A DNA stretch of 64,000 nt from contig NC_084664.1 in the NCBI RefSeq assembly GCF_028389875.1, positions 135,075,966 to 135,139,965 on the forward strand, given 5' to 3'. This DNA comes from Rhea pennata (lineage: Eukaryota > Chordata > Aves > Rheiformes > Rheidae). Of this stretch, positions 25,266 to 39,050 are shown in pieces. Each line of letters starts with the position of its first letter. The stretch's first letter is position 1. The notes beneath the pieces are model-generated. The model worked only from the letters and a program-made list of their open reading frames with translations. It was not told the DNA's origin and searched no databases. The translations under genes were made by a program, and so were the position numbers.

Positions 25266-28200
25266 CAAAAGAACTTGCATATATTTGTATATGTGTTAAG
25301 ATAAATGGGAGTTCTATGATATTTGAAAAATACATTTTTTCCAGCGTAAACCTCACCTTTCTTCCATATAGATACCTAGAGAAAGCTGAATGTTAAAATG
25401 TGGCATGAGATAGTCCACTGTGTCAGTGACTGAGTGGGAGAAAGCTGTCAGCTGGCCAGCGAGAGTGGTTATCCAGATGTTTTACACAACTGGAGTATCA
25501 CAAAGATATCACCAGCAATAATTTTATTACAATGCAAAACTGACTGAATTCAGCATTTTTGTACAAAGGAATCTTCAGCACAGATGCAAACATAACAGTA
25601 AATACTAGTGACAGTACATGACAATGATCTTTCTCTTCATTTTTAAAAAAGAAATATTAACTGTATGGCTGGATTTCATTTTTTAAAATAATGCTGTTTT
25701 CTGAGGGATTTGAGAATATAAGAACAGTAAATTGTCACAGCACCATTTAGTTTCATAGGCCCCCTCAAACTCCCATCTTCTCAACTGTTACGATGTTGTG
25801 ACTGAAAACCACCAAACCAAACATTGTTAAATATAGTCAAAAGATTTAAATTCAAACCAAGTTGAGCAGTTTTAACTTAAAGAAAATTACACTTCAAGAA
25901 GGTATTACTGGTCAAAATGTGGATACTGAAGAGCAATTCAGCCATAAATTTAGTCATACTTTCATTACCAGAAGCTGTGGAGCCAACATGGTTTGCCCTA
26001 CTTATATAAATACTATATTTGGCTTTATAATATTAAGACCACACAAGCTGATTTCAAAGCATAGAGGTAGTGAATGAGTCTACATTATTTTTATGTGATT
26101 TCAGGGAGAGGTAGAAAACACTGGTGTGTTATTCACACTGTTCATTTTGTCCCCAACTAAATATAAGCACTTCAGCTACACAGAGAGAATTTTTTTTTTT
26201 TGTATCAACAGTGAAAGAGAAAAGGTAAGAAGACACTTGCCAAATTAAATAATCTTTGTGATCAGAAACTAAGAGGAGGGTCATAAAAATATACCACAAA
26301 ATATGATGCATTGACTATTTCAGCTATCTTTCCATTTTTTTGTGGCATGTTATTTTAAAATTCAAATTGTAAGTATTCTTTGAACACTGGCAGTAGTGTT
26401 CCATCTTCCACATTAGGGAATTTCAGCTTTCAGAATATTATTCCATCTGAAACTTGTAAGTTTTGACCTTTTTCCTAAAGGCCAAATTTCAGTAGCTTTC
26501 CAGAGTTCTATAATCCACAGAGTATATTTCTTCCATGCTCCATAACTGATTGATTGAAAATGTAAAAATGTTGAGATTTGGAACAGTTTGTATTTCATGT
26601 GCCGATGATATTTATACTTCAAACAGTTCTCTGGCATTTTATTGGGAAAGTGATACGTTCTTCTTCCAAATAAATAATTCAGATAATGTGTTACATTTTT
26701 GTAACTAAGGAATGAAAGTCATTACTATTTATAGTGTCTTGTAGCAATTTATGGAATAATTATGACCATATCTGGGATATGGCTCTTCCTTAAGTTTGTG
26801 ATTTGTGCTCATCCTATACATATTGACAGTGTTGTTGCAATTCATATGTTTTGCAGAGAGAGAATATGTTCTCTCCATGAGATCATAAGAATAGAAATAT
26901 TGTTAGTAACAAAGGAATTCTGCAATTTCACCCTCTGTTTCACCCTCATCCATGAGACTGTGAATGATAATTTGTACTGAATCATTATCTAACTCTGCTT
27001 AAACCACTGAAGAATTCAGTTGATACATACATGAAATGCTTTATTTCAGGAAGTGGATGGTAGTTAGCGTTATACATATGTGGAAATAATTCCTCAATTT
27101 CTTACTCAGACTTTATACAAACATCTAATCTTACTTAACAAAATATTCTCAGATTTAAAAATAACTCAGTTAAGAGAACTGCACAAAGGTACATATTTAT
27201 TTCCTCAGTGTTTTTAATAATTATTCTTGTATTTTTAAAGTGATTTAATCTAAAGGAGAAAGTGTCATTTATATTGGAAAGAGAGACAAAATACTTCAAA
27301 GAACAACACAGAACTTTCAACTGATGTTAACAGAAATTAAAGAATGGAGAATTAGATTCAAGGGAAGAAAATGAATGGAAATTTTGCTGTTGACTTCATG
27401 GGGTGAGGATTTTTTCTAGCACCCACTATATAACCTTTGAACATTAATCTTACACAACCTTTTGAAATTCATGTTTCCATAGCACATGGCTACTATTCCA
27501 TGAACCTTAGAATTTGCTAGGAGCAGCATTATTAACAAGTAAAAGTACAACAAAGGCATGTCAACACATGTAAGATTTTGTTATAAATTTAGATGCATGT
27601 TTTCATTCATCATCATCCAAAAACAGTATTCCATCAGGAGTGACATGGTTATTTGTGAAAACAGCTCTTTTAAAAAAATTCATTAAAAATCAAAAGATTT
27701 ATCAGGTGCTCTGAACTGAGTAGCTGAAAATAGAAATAAAATATCACTTTTAGGTTTATTGAAAGCAGTAAGTTAATTGACAAATTTTCTTTTGTTTAAA
27801 TTGACAATTTTTCTTTAAGGGACCATTGGTAATTTATTTAAACTAATTTCTCATTCAAATTAAGTATTAATTATGAAATTACTACTTAGTGATGATACCG
27901 TTGAAATATGCAGATCAGATGCAGATAAGCACTGACACCTTTAATTATTTTTGTGTAGTACACATTTTTCTTTCATCACAAATGAAAGCTGGATCACTTT
28001 CTGTGATTAACAAAAATATTTCAATAACATTAGAGCATTTTAAAATCTTGAGTATTGCTAAAATGTATCTGTCATAGTAATTCCCAGAATTAAGAGCAAA
28101 AGAGAAAAAATATTTTGATTTTTATCAAAATAATATGACTGTCTCAGCCCAGAGGAAAATTATAAAAAAAATCAGAGGCAGACTATTGTCATAATTAGAT

Positions 28201-31164
28201 ACCACTTGATAAGAGAATGGGTATTAAATCCAGAGTGGCAGAGTAGAGAGTTTTGAATAATTTTAGTGTAATTATTTAACATAATTTTTACCTGGTAGGA
28301 ATTATATATATTTCTTATCTCTGGTCAGAAATTTCCTTGTAGAAAGTCATAAAAGAAGCTCTCATATCTAGGAGCATGTTCATTATTTAAATGTAACAGA
28401 AATATATAGAGAAATACCAAGTACAGAAACATGTCTGTACACAATGCATCAAATATATAATTCTTGATATTATAAAGATATATAAGTTCCTGTACCAGTA
28501 AATGTTTAGATTATTTGCATATATATAACAGCTCTAAAAATTACCAGAGACTGTGTTATTATGGGAACACTTGCTTTTTTAAGAAACAGACTGCAGAACA
28601 AATGTTGCTAATAAATTGTGAGCCCTACAAATGAAGATGTGGATATATTTCTTCACTGAATACTCCCGTAACAACAAACATCATTCTGTTTAGATTTAGT
28701 TTTTGTATGTTATGAAGTCATTATAGAAGAGCAGTTCACAGAAATGAAAAGATAAACTTGAAATGGAATATTTTTGTTTTCTGAAAATATCACATCATTG
28801 TGTTGTTGAAGCAAAAGAGGTCCACATCATCAACAAGAAATAATTGACTTTATTAAAGGAACATCTCGCAGTTGGATAGAATATATATTCTAAATACTTA
28901 TTTCACTGGAAATATCAACATTGTGTTTGCATATTCTGATCCAGAATTACATTTCCCCCCTAAATATTTACATTTTGTTTAAAATAGACATTTCAGACTC
29001 TAGCTGCATGTATTTTTAGATTTTATTTCACATAACTCATTCATCAGTCAAGAATCTCTTCCCAAGACTCTGCTGTGCCTCCTGCAGGTTGATTCTTTAG
29101 AATCCCTCCAGCTTCCTCAGCCTCAACAGCTGTAGGTAAAAATCCAAATGATAAACTATTAAATCTTAATTTGGTTAAAATTCTAGGCAGACCACTGAAG
29201 AGCTTCTAGAAAATATTTCCACTGTCAAAGTCCAAGTAATGTTAGCACTCTCTGAAAATTCCAAATATTATACCAGTTAGTTCTAGTTTATTCAACTTCC
29301 TTACAACTGCTTTTATTTAACCTGCTTTTGCTATAGTGTTTTCTTAACTCAGAGGTCCTACCAGGATCTTGCAACAAAACCTTTTTATACAGAAATCTGG
29401 TTGAAATATGTGGATACTGAAAACAACACTAGTACTTTATCCAAATATAAGTGTAAACTAGTAAGTCCATTTTTAATCACTCCAAAGAAATAAAACATCT
29501 CTTTAAAATGTAGTACGTTATTTCTTGGCAAGTCCACATGGCTTCATTTTCACCTTCAAAATAAACATCTGCTCTGACTTCTGAATGTATTTAAAAAGTT
29601 TAGCAAGTACTAAAAGCAATGATAGTTTATGTGTTGACACAGACCAACATGATTAGGGAATCCATTTTTTCCTTTCTCTTTTGCTCTTTTACTATACATA
29701 CTTTTCCAAAGCAAATCAGATAGTGGGTAAAATCATTCATGTGCATAACAGACAAAATAAATTGAAGAAAACTCTGCTGCTATTTCTCTGTAATGAAAAC
29801 CATTAGAATGATTTCATGAAAACTGGTAAATACACATTATTTAGTTTTATGCTCTCACCAGATACTGTTCTATGAAACTATACTGCCAATAGAAAAATGT
29901 AATTTTCTTGTTCAATAAAATCAATTGCAATAATGATGAGAAATAAGAATGCCACTTTTTCCAGCTAAAACAAACTTTATCAAATTACATGTATTTTAGA
30001 CTTATATAACATGTTAACTAGATTAAAATTTCATTAGATTCATAATAGAGATCTCTGATAGTCAAAAAAATTTATTAAATTTCTCCGTGCTTTTCCTGTG
30101 AGGGCTATTTTAATAAGAGTTTGATCTATAAGGTATAATCAAGAGCATAAGAACATTACTGCTGTGAGAACCTCTGTCACCATTGCTACTCATATGATTT
30201 AAGTCTTTGTACCATTGGGAAAGCTGCTGATAGTTAGAAAAGACAACTGCTTTCTCACAAGGCAATAATGCGTAGGATCCTTGATCTGCTTTCTGTCTGA
30301 AAGCCGATCAAAATCAGGCAATTGTAAGACCTTAGACCTTCTGTGACAGATTTTTTGAATGACAGTTCAAATAAGGAAGATGAATGTTTGAATATAGCAA
30401 TTGCAGTTTTAAAATGACTGAAGAATTTCATGAAGACACTTTTCTTTCTATCTAAATATTTTCCTGAAATTTAATTTCAGCTAAATGATAAAGAAGAAAA
30501 AATATTATTGATTGTCATACATGAGATGTAAGATGAAAGAATTCTTGGCAAGATTTCAACTTGTAGACAGATTCCAAAATATTACATAGTTTTTATTGCC
30601 AGGAGTACACTTTGGAAGGTATTTACATTGAATGTTTTTCTCATTGTGTTGTTTACTATAAGTTGTATATATATAAAAAAAGAAACAGGGTCTCAAGTTA
30701 CTTTACTGTTTTATACTGATATTACTATTATATTCTGTAGTGGCCATCTAAGATATATTCTGAAGCCTGTCCTGATTCAGTACCACCTGACAGGAGAGCT
30801 TATACACGGAAATGGTCTCAGGGAAAAATGTTGCTGTTATGGGAGACAGAAAATTAAATAATGAATATCAAAGTGGTCCAAGCTATGTCTTTTGTCTAAA
30901 CATTTAAAATTGTTTTCATATAATAGAATTTAAGATAGCACTATTTTTGTAATTTTCGAATTTTTCATGAAATTTCTAAGACGTTTTCCTTTTCAAAAGT
31001 AAAAAGGACAAAATAGGATTTTAAGCATTTTTAAAGAAACTGCCAATGGAACAGATAAAAGAAGACACTTCCAAACTGAAAAAGAGAAGTAGGGATTGTT
31101 TATTGTTTTATTTGTGTTTGTTTATTTCCCTAGTGTGTAAAAATGAATGAATGAAAGATCGAAT

Positions 31165-31275
31165 GAATCATACAATCATAGAATAATTTCAGTCACAGAA
31201 GATCTCTGGAGGAAACCTGACTGCTCAAAGCAGGGCCAACTTCAAAGTTATACCAGGTTACTTACAGTCATATCT
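31165..31275 (-). mobile_element. CR1 LINE 3' fragment
   Basis: The plus strand reads ATCATACAATCATAGAATAA, then CACAGAAGATCTCTGGAGGA and CTGACTGCTCAAAGCAGGGC, CAACTTCAAAGTTATACCAG. This is the complement of a CR1 3' end, so the element is on the minus strand. About 100 bases remain. Confidence 0.75.
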
Positions 31276-32790
31276 GGTTTAGTTTTGGATATTTCCAAGG
31301 ATGGAAATATTTGTAGACTTATGTTAAATATGAATAATATTTTCTGTTGAGGAAAAAAATCCTGTGAACAAAAACCCTCCCAAAACTGTGAACAAAACTC
31401 TTCTCACAAATAACTCTCATCTGAAAAACTTCAGTCAGCTGAGTTAGGTAGCACCAGCATTTAACAACCAAGCAGGGAAACTCTTTCATAAATGTGTCTG
31501 GCAACGCTCTGTATATGGTAAAATAGGTTTAAGATCAAAATGCACAATCAAGTGTTATTTTTCAATTGTGAAGCAAATAGGAAAGAATATGTATGCTTTT
31601 CTGTATTAATTTTCATAAAGTCTCTTAGGTGAAAAACTTATTTAAAGAATATGTATTTTTTTCTGCATGTGAGTGTATGTGAATGTGGGGCTGCAGCTAT
31701 ATAAATTCATATATTACCATGAGCTAAAGCCACTGAAAGTTTTTCTTTTTCTTTTTTTTTTTTTTTTCTTCAGAATGCCATTCTGGATACTGGTTCATAA
31801 TATTACATTGTTGTGAAGTAAGAATTCTTTTAAAAATGCAAGCAAATGACACTAAGTCAATGGAACGGCAACTTGTAGTGATTTTGCTAATGGGCAATAT
31901 CTGGTTATGAGTGTTGACAGTCATATATTAATGTATTCATTTCTGGATTATGTAAAAATACAGACACCTATCTTAATATTTCCTCTACAAAGATGTATTT
32001 CTTGAGAAGAAACAAAGATCCAAGTACTCCGCTGGCTTAAATCAATGTTTTGTCTTTGTTTATTTTCCTAAAATTGATTTTTCTGTCATTTCTAAGTCCT
32101 AGGTATAGAATTTTCCAATCTATAACTTACCTTTAAATGAATACAAAGTCAACCGTAGCTTTATAAACAGTATTATTTCCCTGCCATACAGTGATGCATT
32201 TCCATATCTATTATTAATGCCTTGGTTGCTACTGTCTATTTTAAATTACTTTCTGTAGATTATGCCTGTAGCATGTGTTTGTAGGCATTACCTTCACATG
32301 CCACTTCTTGTTTTTCTGCTCTGATCTAAGTGAGTAACTTTTCTTTTTAAATTCAAGGCAGCAGCTTGGGAGCTATTCACATCTCCATCACTACAATTTG
32401 CATCTGCTTGTGGGTAGACAATGTCTGTCCCACCATACCATGTATTTTGATCCCAGATAAGATCTTTTTCAGTTTTTCACTACTAACCAACTAGGCTAAA
32501 GTGAGTAATTCTACTCTTTTACTGACAATTGCTTTTAGACTTTCAGAAACCAACAAAAATTGGTTATGTAGAAAGAGGTATATGAGTAAAGTGCAGAAAT
32601 GCCTCTTTGAACAAAGTTCTGTTGGTCACAGTACCTCGATTTCAGCATATGAACTGTTGCATTTTGTGAGAGGTTGTGATACCTTTCTTATGCAGGTATA
32701 GGTTTAGGCAGCCAAGGCACCATCTCTAAGCACAGTATTTTGATTTCTGGAATAAAGGAATACTAGCATTGTCATAAGTGCAATCTGTCC

Positions 32791-32793
<3 letters not shown>

Positions 32794-32819
<26 letters not shown>
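32794..32819. repeat. T-run, 26 bases
   Basis: An uninterrupted run of T. The DNA to its right shows no recognisable retrocopy or SINE that would explain it as a reverse-oriented poly(A) tail. Confidence 0.9.
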
Positions 32820-32821
<2 letters not shown>

Positions 32822-34209
32822 AATTTGCATGAATAATTGAATATTTGCCTTCACAATCAAAGTGAGAAATATGTGTAGTGGGAAGGAATCATAAAGAACC
32901 AAACGTGTTTTTCACATACACACTAAAAGTTTTATGCAAAATTAGACATACCATTTGTTCTGTAATGACATTTTTATTTTCAGGCACTTGAAAGAAAAGC
33001 AAAGCATACAGACATCCATATCCACAAAACTGTTCCTATTTAGTAACCCAGCAATGAAGCAGCCAAAGCAGACCTGAGAAACCCACATATAGTATTTTCT
33101 TCTACCTTGCGGGACTCAGATTCACATTTTCAAGCCCATGAGGATGCCTTTAAGAAACTAAGCCTCAACAAATCTGACTCAAATACTTGAGCATTTTTGA
33201 GACCATAATAAAAACCAAATCCATTATTTGCTGGGAATCTTCTCCCTTCCTCCCCCATCTTCATACTAAGGTCTTCATTGTTGTTGAGTAATTATCTAAA
33301 CTGGCTTGTTTTGATTGCATTTAACTGGTCTTTTTGTTTGTTTTGTTAATGTAATCCAAACCATTACAGAATATATTATAAAACTGCAAATACCTTTGAA
33401 GAAATAGTTTATAAGATTCCAACATAAATTACCACCAAAAATCTGTCTTTTACATCCTTCCATGAACTTACATAAACACTTTTGCTGTTAAGTGCTCCTC
33501 CCAACAATACAGCTGCTTTAGGGTTTAATTCATACTTTGCCTTAAAACATAATTGCAACAACTGGGGATGGGGCAGCAGTGCTAGATCCTGCAATACACT
33601 TGGCTTCCCCCATCCTAATTATTACTTAATGGGCTGTAAGCATGATACAAGAACAGCTTAAACATTTCTCCATAATGCTAGGAGTTTCTCAAAGTTGCAG
33701 AATGAGTATCTCATTGTGCTAAATATAATTAATTTTGCACTGCTTGATTTGTTGAAAGCAGAAATTGTGAAGTGAATCTGGGATGTAGTTTCTGTTTTCC
33801 CACATAAGACAATACTGTATTATTAAAATTTTTCATAAAGGCTGAAAATGTAAAGCCTATTAAAAAGTCAATCTTAAGGTCTGGTTTAGTTCTGAAAAAT
33901 GCACATGATAAAAATGCCACACTGCTAAACAAGTAGATTTTCTCCCTCTATCTGCTAAAACATTTGTAATGCATGCAATAGGAGGGATGTTCAGCTTTCT
34001 ATTCCTGTTAGCTCTGCAAGGTGAGCTGGACTGTCATGCTCCTTGCACATTGCCAAAAGTTGCATTGTTACAGTCAGTGCACATGTGTAATTAAAGATAC
34101 AACTTGGATGGCTAACAGAATTTCTTTTATTAGTGATGAAGTAGGAAGAAGAAAGAAAAAAAGAAAGGAATAAAAGTGTTTTACGTTACCAACATTTTGA
34201 TTCAAGACT

Positions 34210-36110
34210 GTTTCAGCCATTTATACAAAGCACACTGAGCCATTCTATTCTGTTTCTTGAGCTGTGGCACAGAGAGGAAGCAGAGGACAAAGGAGGCTTC
34301 CAGAGGTTTCGGTGAGGTTTGAGAAGTTGTTCAGTGTAAGTGTCAGAGCCTAATACGCTCTGACCAGGTTCCTTTAGATATTCCACAAACAGGGGTGGGA
34401 GGTAATGTTTAATATCAAAATTTACCTTTTTGAAGATATGTGGTGTTACATGGTATTTTTGATTGAGCAGAGTGATACAGTAGTATACTGAACTCATAAT
34501 ACAAGCTTAAGTTACACTTAGGAAAATATAGCAATCACAATATACAGTTCAATCACAATACCAGGGTGATTCCCATTATCTCTATAATATTCTCACTGTC
34601 ATAATGCTGGGCATCCCCAGTTGCTGGGAAAGAATAGGTGGGTTGAAACCAGCTCAAGCTTCTGACTCTCTTTAAAATTCTTTTGTTAGTTCTTCAACTT
34701 TTATACTCTATGTTGAGCTCAAAAACATAAACAATTACCCCCATGCTAGTCTAGCTAACTCAGGGAGACAGTCATACTCTTTTGATGAACTCAGGGAAAC
34801 ATTTACACCAGTTGATCCAGTCAGCTGGGATGTAGACAGCTGATCCACTCAACTCACAGAGCTATTTATCTAAACATATCAAAAGGCTGTCTTCTGGTCA
34901 CACAGAATCACAGAATGATTGAGGTTGGAAGGGATCTCTGGAGATCATCTAGTTCAACCTCGCTGCTCAAGCAGGGTCACCTAGAGCAAATTGCCCAGCA
35001 CACTATCCAGATGGCTCCAAGGAAGGAGACTCCACAACCTCTCTGAGCAACCTGTTCCAGTGCTCTGTCACCCTCAAAGTAAGGAAGTTTTTCCTCATGT
35101 TCAGATGGAACTGCCTATGTTTCACTTTGTGCCTGTTGCCTCTTGTGCTGTCGCTGGCCACCACTGGAAAGAGTCTGGCCCTATCCTCTACACACCCTCC
35201 CTAACGATATTTATAGACATTGATAAGATCCCTTCTGAGCCGTTTCTTCTCCAGGCTGAAGAGCCCCAGCTATCTCAACCTTTCCTCCCATGAAAGATGC
35301 TCCAGTCCCTTACACATCTTAATAGGCCATTGCGGGACTCACTCCAGTAGCTCCATGACTCTCTTGTATTGGGGAGTCCAGAATTGGACACAGCAATCCA
35401 GATGTGGCCTCACCAGGGCTGAATAGAGGGGGAAGATTATCTCCCTCAACCTGCTTGCAATGATCTACCTAATGTAGCCCAGGATACCATTGGCCTTCTT
35501 GGCCACAAGGGCACATTGCTGGCTTATATTCACCTTATTGTCCACCAGGACCCCCAAGTCCTTCTCCACAGAGCTGCTCTACAGCAGGTCAGTCTACAGC
35601 CTGTACTGGTGCATGGGGTTGTTCCTCCCCCAGGTGAAGGGCTCTGCACTTGCCGTTGTTGAACTTCATGAGGTTCCTCTCTGCCCAACTCTCCAGCCTA
35701 TCAAGGTCTCTCCAAATGGCGGCACAGCCTTCTGGTGTCTCAGCCGCTCTTCCTCGTTTTGTATCATCAGCAAGCTTGCTGAGGAGGCACTCAGTCCCTT
35801 CACCCAGGTCATGAGTTGAACAAGACGGGACCCCTACCGACTTCTGGGGAACACCACTAGCTACAGGCCTCCAACTAGACTTTGCATCACTGACCACAAT
35901 CCTCTGAGCTTTGCCATTCAGCCAGTGTCCTGTTTGTGTTCAGATAAAGTCAGGCTTCTATGCAACAGCTGTGGTTAGTCACACGCTAGTGTGTAACCCT
36001 ACCTTATTCCCAAGCTTTGCAGGGCATATCCCCCTTGCCCACCATCTCCTCTGAGCCTTCTTTCATTATAGGGTTTTATTGGTTGGTCACAGTAAGTGAG
36101 AACAAAAACC
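34210..36110 (-). mobile_element. Possible LTR-like element split by the CR1
   Basis: The DNA on both sides of the CR1 (34210-34903 and 35946-36110) has LTR-like traits when read on the minus strand: a TATAAAAG box (plus coordinates 34698-34705), an AATAAA near 36080, and the repeated unit CAATCACAATA (34532-34563), similar to U3/R text I associate with avian ERVL LTRs. There is no recognisable gag, pol or env reading frame. Boundaries and family are uncertain, and ordinary AT-rich DNA is the alternative. Confidence 0.3.
34904..35945 (-). mobile_element. CR1 LINE, 5'-truncated, about 1 kb
   Basis: The element is on the minus strand with its 3' end at 34904, where the plus strand reads AGAATCACAGAATGATTGAG (the complement of the CR1 TTCTGTGATTCT tail). 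The 3' UTR and the end of ORF2 follow. Frame remnants at about 35589-35897 (minus) resemble the CR1 reverse transcriptase: SGVPQKSVGVP, then LSKLADDTK in place of the usual FADD box, then WAERNLMKFNNGKCRALHLG. Frameshifts and stops are present, and everything upstream of the late reverse-transcriptase domain is missing, so it is dead. Such 5' truncation is normal for CR1. Confidence 0.95.
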
Positions 36111-38957
36111 ATTCAAGTTCTGAGGTTCTGACTTACGGAAGATCTTGGGCAATTCATTGCAAATGAAAGCATTAAAGTTACTAATCATCAGTTAGATTGT
36201 AGAAATACCTTTGTGGATTCTGGTCTGATGCCTGTTGTGATGTGGCCTAGCATTTCTCCAGTATTTGTTTTCTCATCTTCTCCATTAGCTAAGATATGTA
36301 ATGTTATGTTTGCTTTTGTAATTTCCTGTCATACATGCACAAGTTTACTGACATTGCCGGAGGAAAGATTACATAAGTGGGCCCTGAATTTTGTTACTGT
36401 ATCTCAGCATTCAGTGCTAACAACTCGGCTGCCTACAGCTTCTGTACCCCTTGGTGCAGTGTATACAGCCAAGAATAAATGGCAGAATTAGTCCCAAATC
36501 TTCAGGTTTTCCTGTTTCTGCAACATACATCCTGCAGACCATCTGCCCTTGCTTTATAGATTGACCTAGCATATGTTTTACTGTCAGTAACAAAGAAAAA
36601 AAAGATAGCAGTTTTGGACAGTAGAACAAGCCTACAGAAGAGTAAAATAATCCGTAATTTAGAGGATAGTGCCTTTTTGCAATATTCTTTTTCATTTTAC
36701 ATTCTGTGGATTATAAGATAAATACATGAACATTTCTCAAAACAGTAACATGCAGTAACACATCTTCAGGATCTTTCTTATTCTCTTAAGATCAATCTCT
36801 AATGAGACTGTAGGAGAGGTGTAAAGAGATGTTCATCAGAGATATATTGGTTATCACACTGACTAGCAGTTGATCTCCATGGTTTCTTGCCCTTATCATG
36901 TATGCCTATAATGCCGTAATCTAAAAAGACTATTTTTCTATGTATATATACACATACATGAATATAACATTATGTGCTTAGTCCTGCTTCTTTTGAACAT
37001 CATTGATGTAATAGGTACAGTGTTTGATCCTAACTTTGAAAGCATTTAGCTGTAAGAATAATCATCATGCAAAGAAAAATCGTCATGCAGAGAGTATTTT
37101 CTATGAGATTAATGAATATATTAATATCCTCTTGAAGCTTCAGTCCCATTTATGAATAAATTATGGAGCTAACTACAAAGGACACTCAACTTTTGGGTAA
37201 ATCTAGTTTTTATTAACACCATCAAAATTTTTCCAATGTATCAGATAACTGAAAGCTATCTAAATTAATTTTTCTTAATTTGTTCAAGAAATTCTGTGAC
37301 TGAGGATGACCACAGAACTCTTTATGACAGCAATCATAAGATTAGACAATGCCTTTGTCCTTGTCTCATAATACTTACCAAGATCAGTAACTACTCCATA
37401 ACAAGATCAAACCCAATAACAGTGTGATTTGTCCAACATTTGTGGTGCAAAAAAGATCCCTTGATTGCTTCAAGAGTGGTTTCCTTTTTCCTTGGAAAAG
37501 CCTGGAAGTGGTCAGAAATCATGTATTTGCCAAACAAGTAGTGAAAAATCAACATATGAGAAAGATGTGCAACAATTTGGAGATCTGAAGCCCTGGATTT
37601 AGCTGGAAATGTAAAAATGCAGTCTCCTTTATGAAATTTTCTTCAGACTTGGTATAGATAATTATGTCAAGGTTAAAATTGTGATTTCAAAGCCTATAGA
37701 ATACCTAAGAATGTGGTATTTTTTCGCTTGATAACTGTTGCCTCAGGGCCTTCTTGAGGGCCAAAGGATATTTTTTTGTTCTCTGTAACAGAGTATTTTT
37801 TATTTTAAAATATCTATCTCAATGTAGTATCATTTGACAGATAAGGATAGTTTTGAATTCCATACAGATTGCCAGTGCTATCCATTCCTTTCACTGCATG
37901 GTTTTACCTGGTCTAGCTTTACTAAGAAAAAAACTATCTACATCTTATCTTCACTAAGATTGTATTAGTGAAGTAAGGTAAGGTAAACATCACCCCTCTT
38001 TTTTTTTCCTCCTTGAAAACATACAGGCTTAAAAATTATCCTACACATAATGACAAGGCAAATAAATAAGGAGGACAAAGAACACAGGAGAAACTGATTA
38101 TTGAGTTGTCTGCTAAATTTTTCTGATGTGGTACAAAGTGGCAAGAGAGAAAACAGTCATTTAGGACTAAATACAAGCCTGTATCAGTTCTGAGACACCC
38201 TGTTCCCATTTCTGGAACTTAATTTTAATCTCCTGCTTTAAAATAGTTGAGATGTATCGAAGGCAGCTTACTGGAATTGTCTCAGGAGGGAAACCTAGAT
38301 TTACTTTAATTAAGCCCCTCTTGAGTCTTTTATGAGTCCTACCCACTACTCAGATTTGAATGCTATGGCTTTTCATATCATTGTACTCTTGTGCAAGGAT
38401 TTCTAGGAATGGATTTTAATAATCAAGATTGACAACAACCACTGAGGCTGGTCTGGACCAGGTTGGTTAGGAGATAAGAATTTATACAGGAAAGAAGTAA
38501 AAACGATAAGAATTGGCTTTATTCTCCTCAGAAGTTCTCAAGTGTTTGGATTGTGCAGCACTGTCAACCATTGTAAATTTTCCTATCACAATCACCCTCA
38601 AGAGCAAGTTTTAACTGAAAACCTGTAAAACATGTAAAAAACAGATGATTTCACAGCACTAGTGTTGCCATCAGAGACAAGCCCGGTGCTTTCCACGGAT
38701 CAGTCTGCGCCGAGGCTGAGCGCCCCCTCACACACCGTCCCCACCGCGCCAGCTCCCGCGGGCGGGCGCCGCCAGCTCGGCCGCGCCTCCCACGACCCCT
38801 CACCCGCCGCCCGCCGCCCCCAGCGGTCCTCGGTCGGAGCGACGCGGCGGATCCCGGCCGCCACCCGCCCGCGGGGGCAGCGCCGGCCGTTTGCCGACAC
38901 TCCCCGTCCCGTAGAGCCCTCCCCACTCCGCCGGCCGTTACCCCGCGCGCTCCCGCC

Positions 38958-38971
38958 GTTGCCGGGGAAAC
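38958..38971. promoter_or_regulatory. X-box (RFX-binding) motif
   Basis: GTTGCC-GG-GGAAAC matches the X-box layout GTTGCC-nn-GGCAAC (two imperfect inverted half sites, 14 bp) with one change in the second half. It lies 80 bp upstream of the likely exon 1 donor. RFX factors bind X-boxes in promoters of cilium genes, often with FOXJ1. Confidence 0.7.
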
Positions 38972-38979
38972 GCGGGCCA

Positions 38980-39050
38980 ACGAACGCTGCGCGCGGCGCG
39001 GCCGTTGCCCTCCTCCCGCCTGGCGGCGGCGGCGGCGCCCGGCCGGAGCC
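38980..39050 (+). other. CCDC178: Putative noncoding exon 1 of the CCDC178-like gene
   Basis: The 3' edge is set by the strong donor GTGAGTACGG at 39051. The 5' edge is a guess placed just downstream of the X-box. No ATG occurs in the preceding 100 bases, so translation would begin in the next exon (ATG at 50068). Other noncoding exons between 39.05 and 50.04 kb cannot be excluded. Confidence 0.5.

Larger units (their letters stand above)
15181..38650. other. Intergenic interval between the two divergent promoters
   Basis: This AT-rich stretch separates the ASXL3 and CCDC178-like CpG islands. No coding exon with paired splice sites and family similarity was recognised. Its contents are a TG/TA microsatellite (17878-18007), a MIR1-like SINE (25011-25265), a CR1 3' fragment (31165-31275), T-runs, and an LTR-like block split by a CR1 (about 34210-36110). 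The blocks 18.1-25.0, 25.3-31.1, 31.3-34.2 and 36.1-38.6 kb show nothing I can name. Enhancers for either gene could lie here but cannot be read by eye. Confidence 0.7.

Noticed and set aside
31731..31793. Strong pyrimidine tract ending in CAG as a splice acceptor
   Set aside because: The following sequence has no coding frame or partner donor that fits either gene; it is a T-rich simple repeat in intergenic DNA.
35589..35897. 102-codon minus-strand frame as a host gene
   Set aside because: It is the decayed reverse-transcriptase end of the CR1 element.
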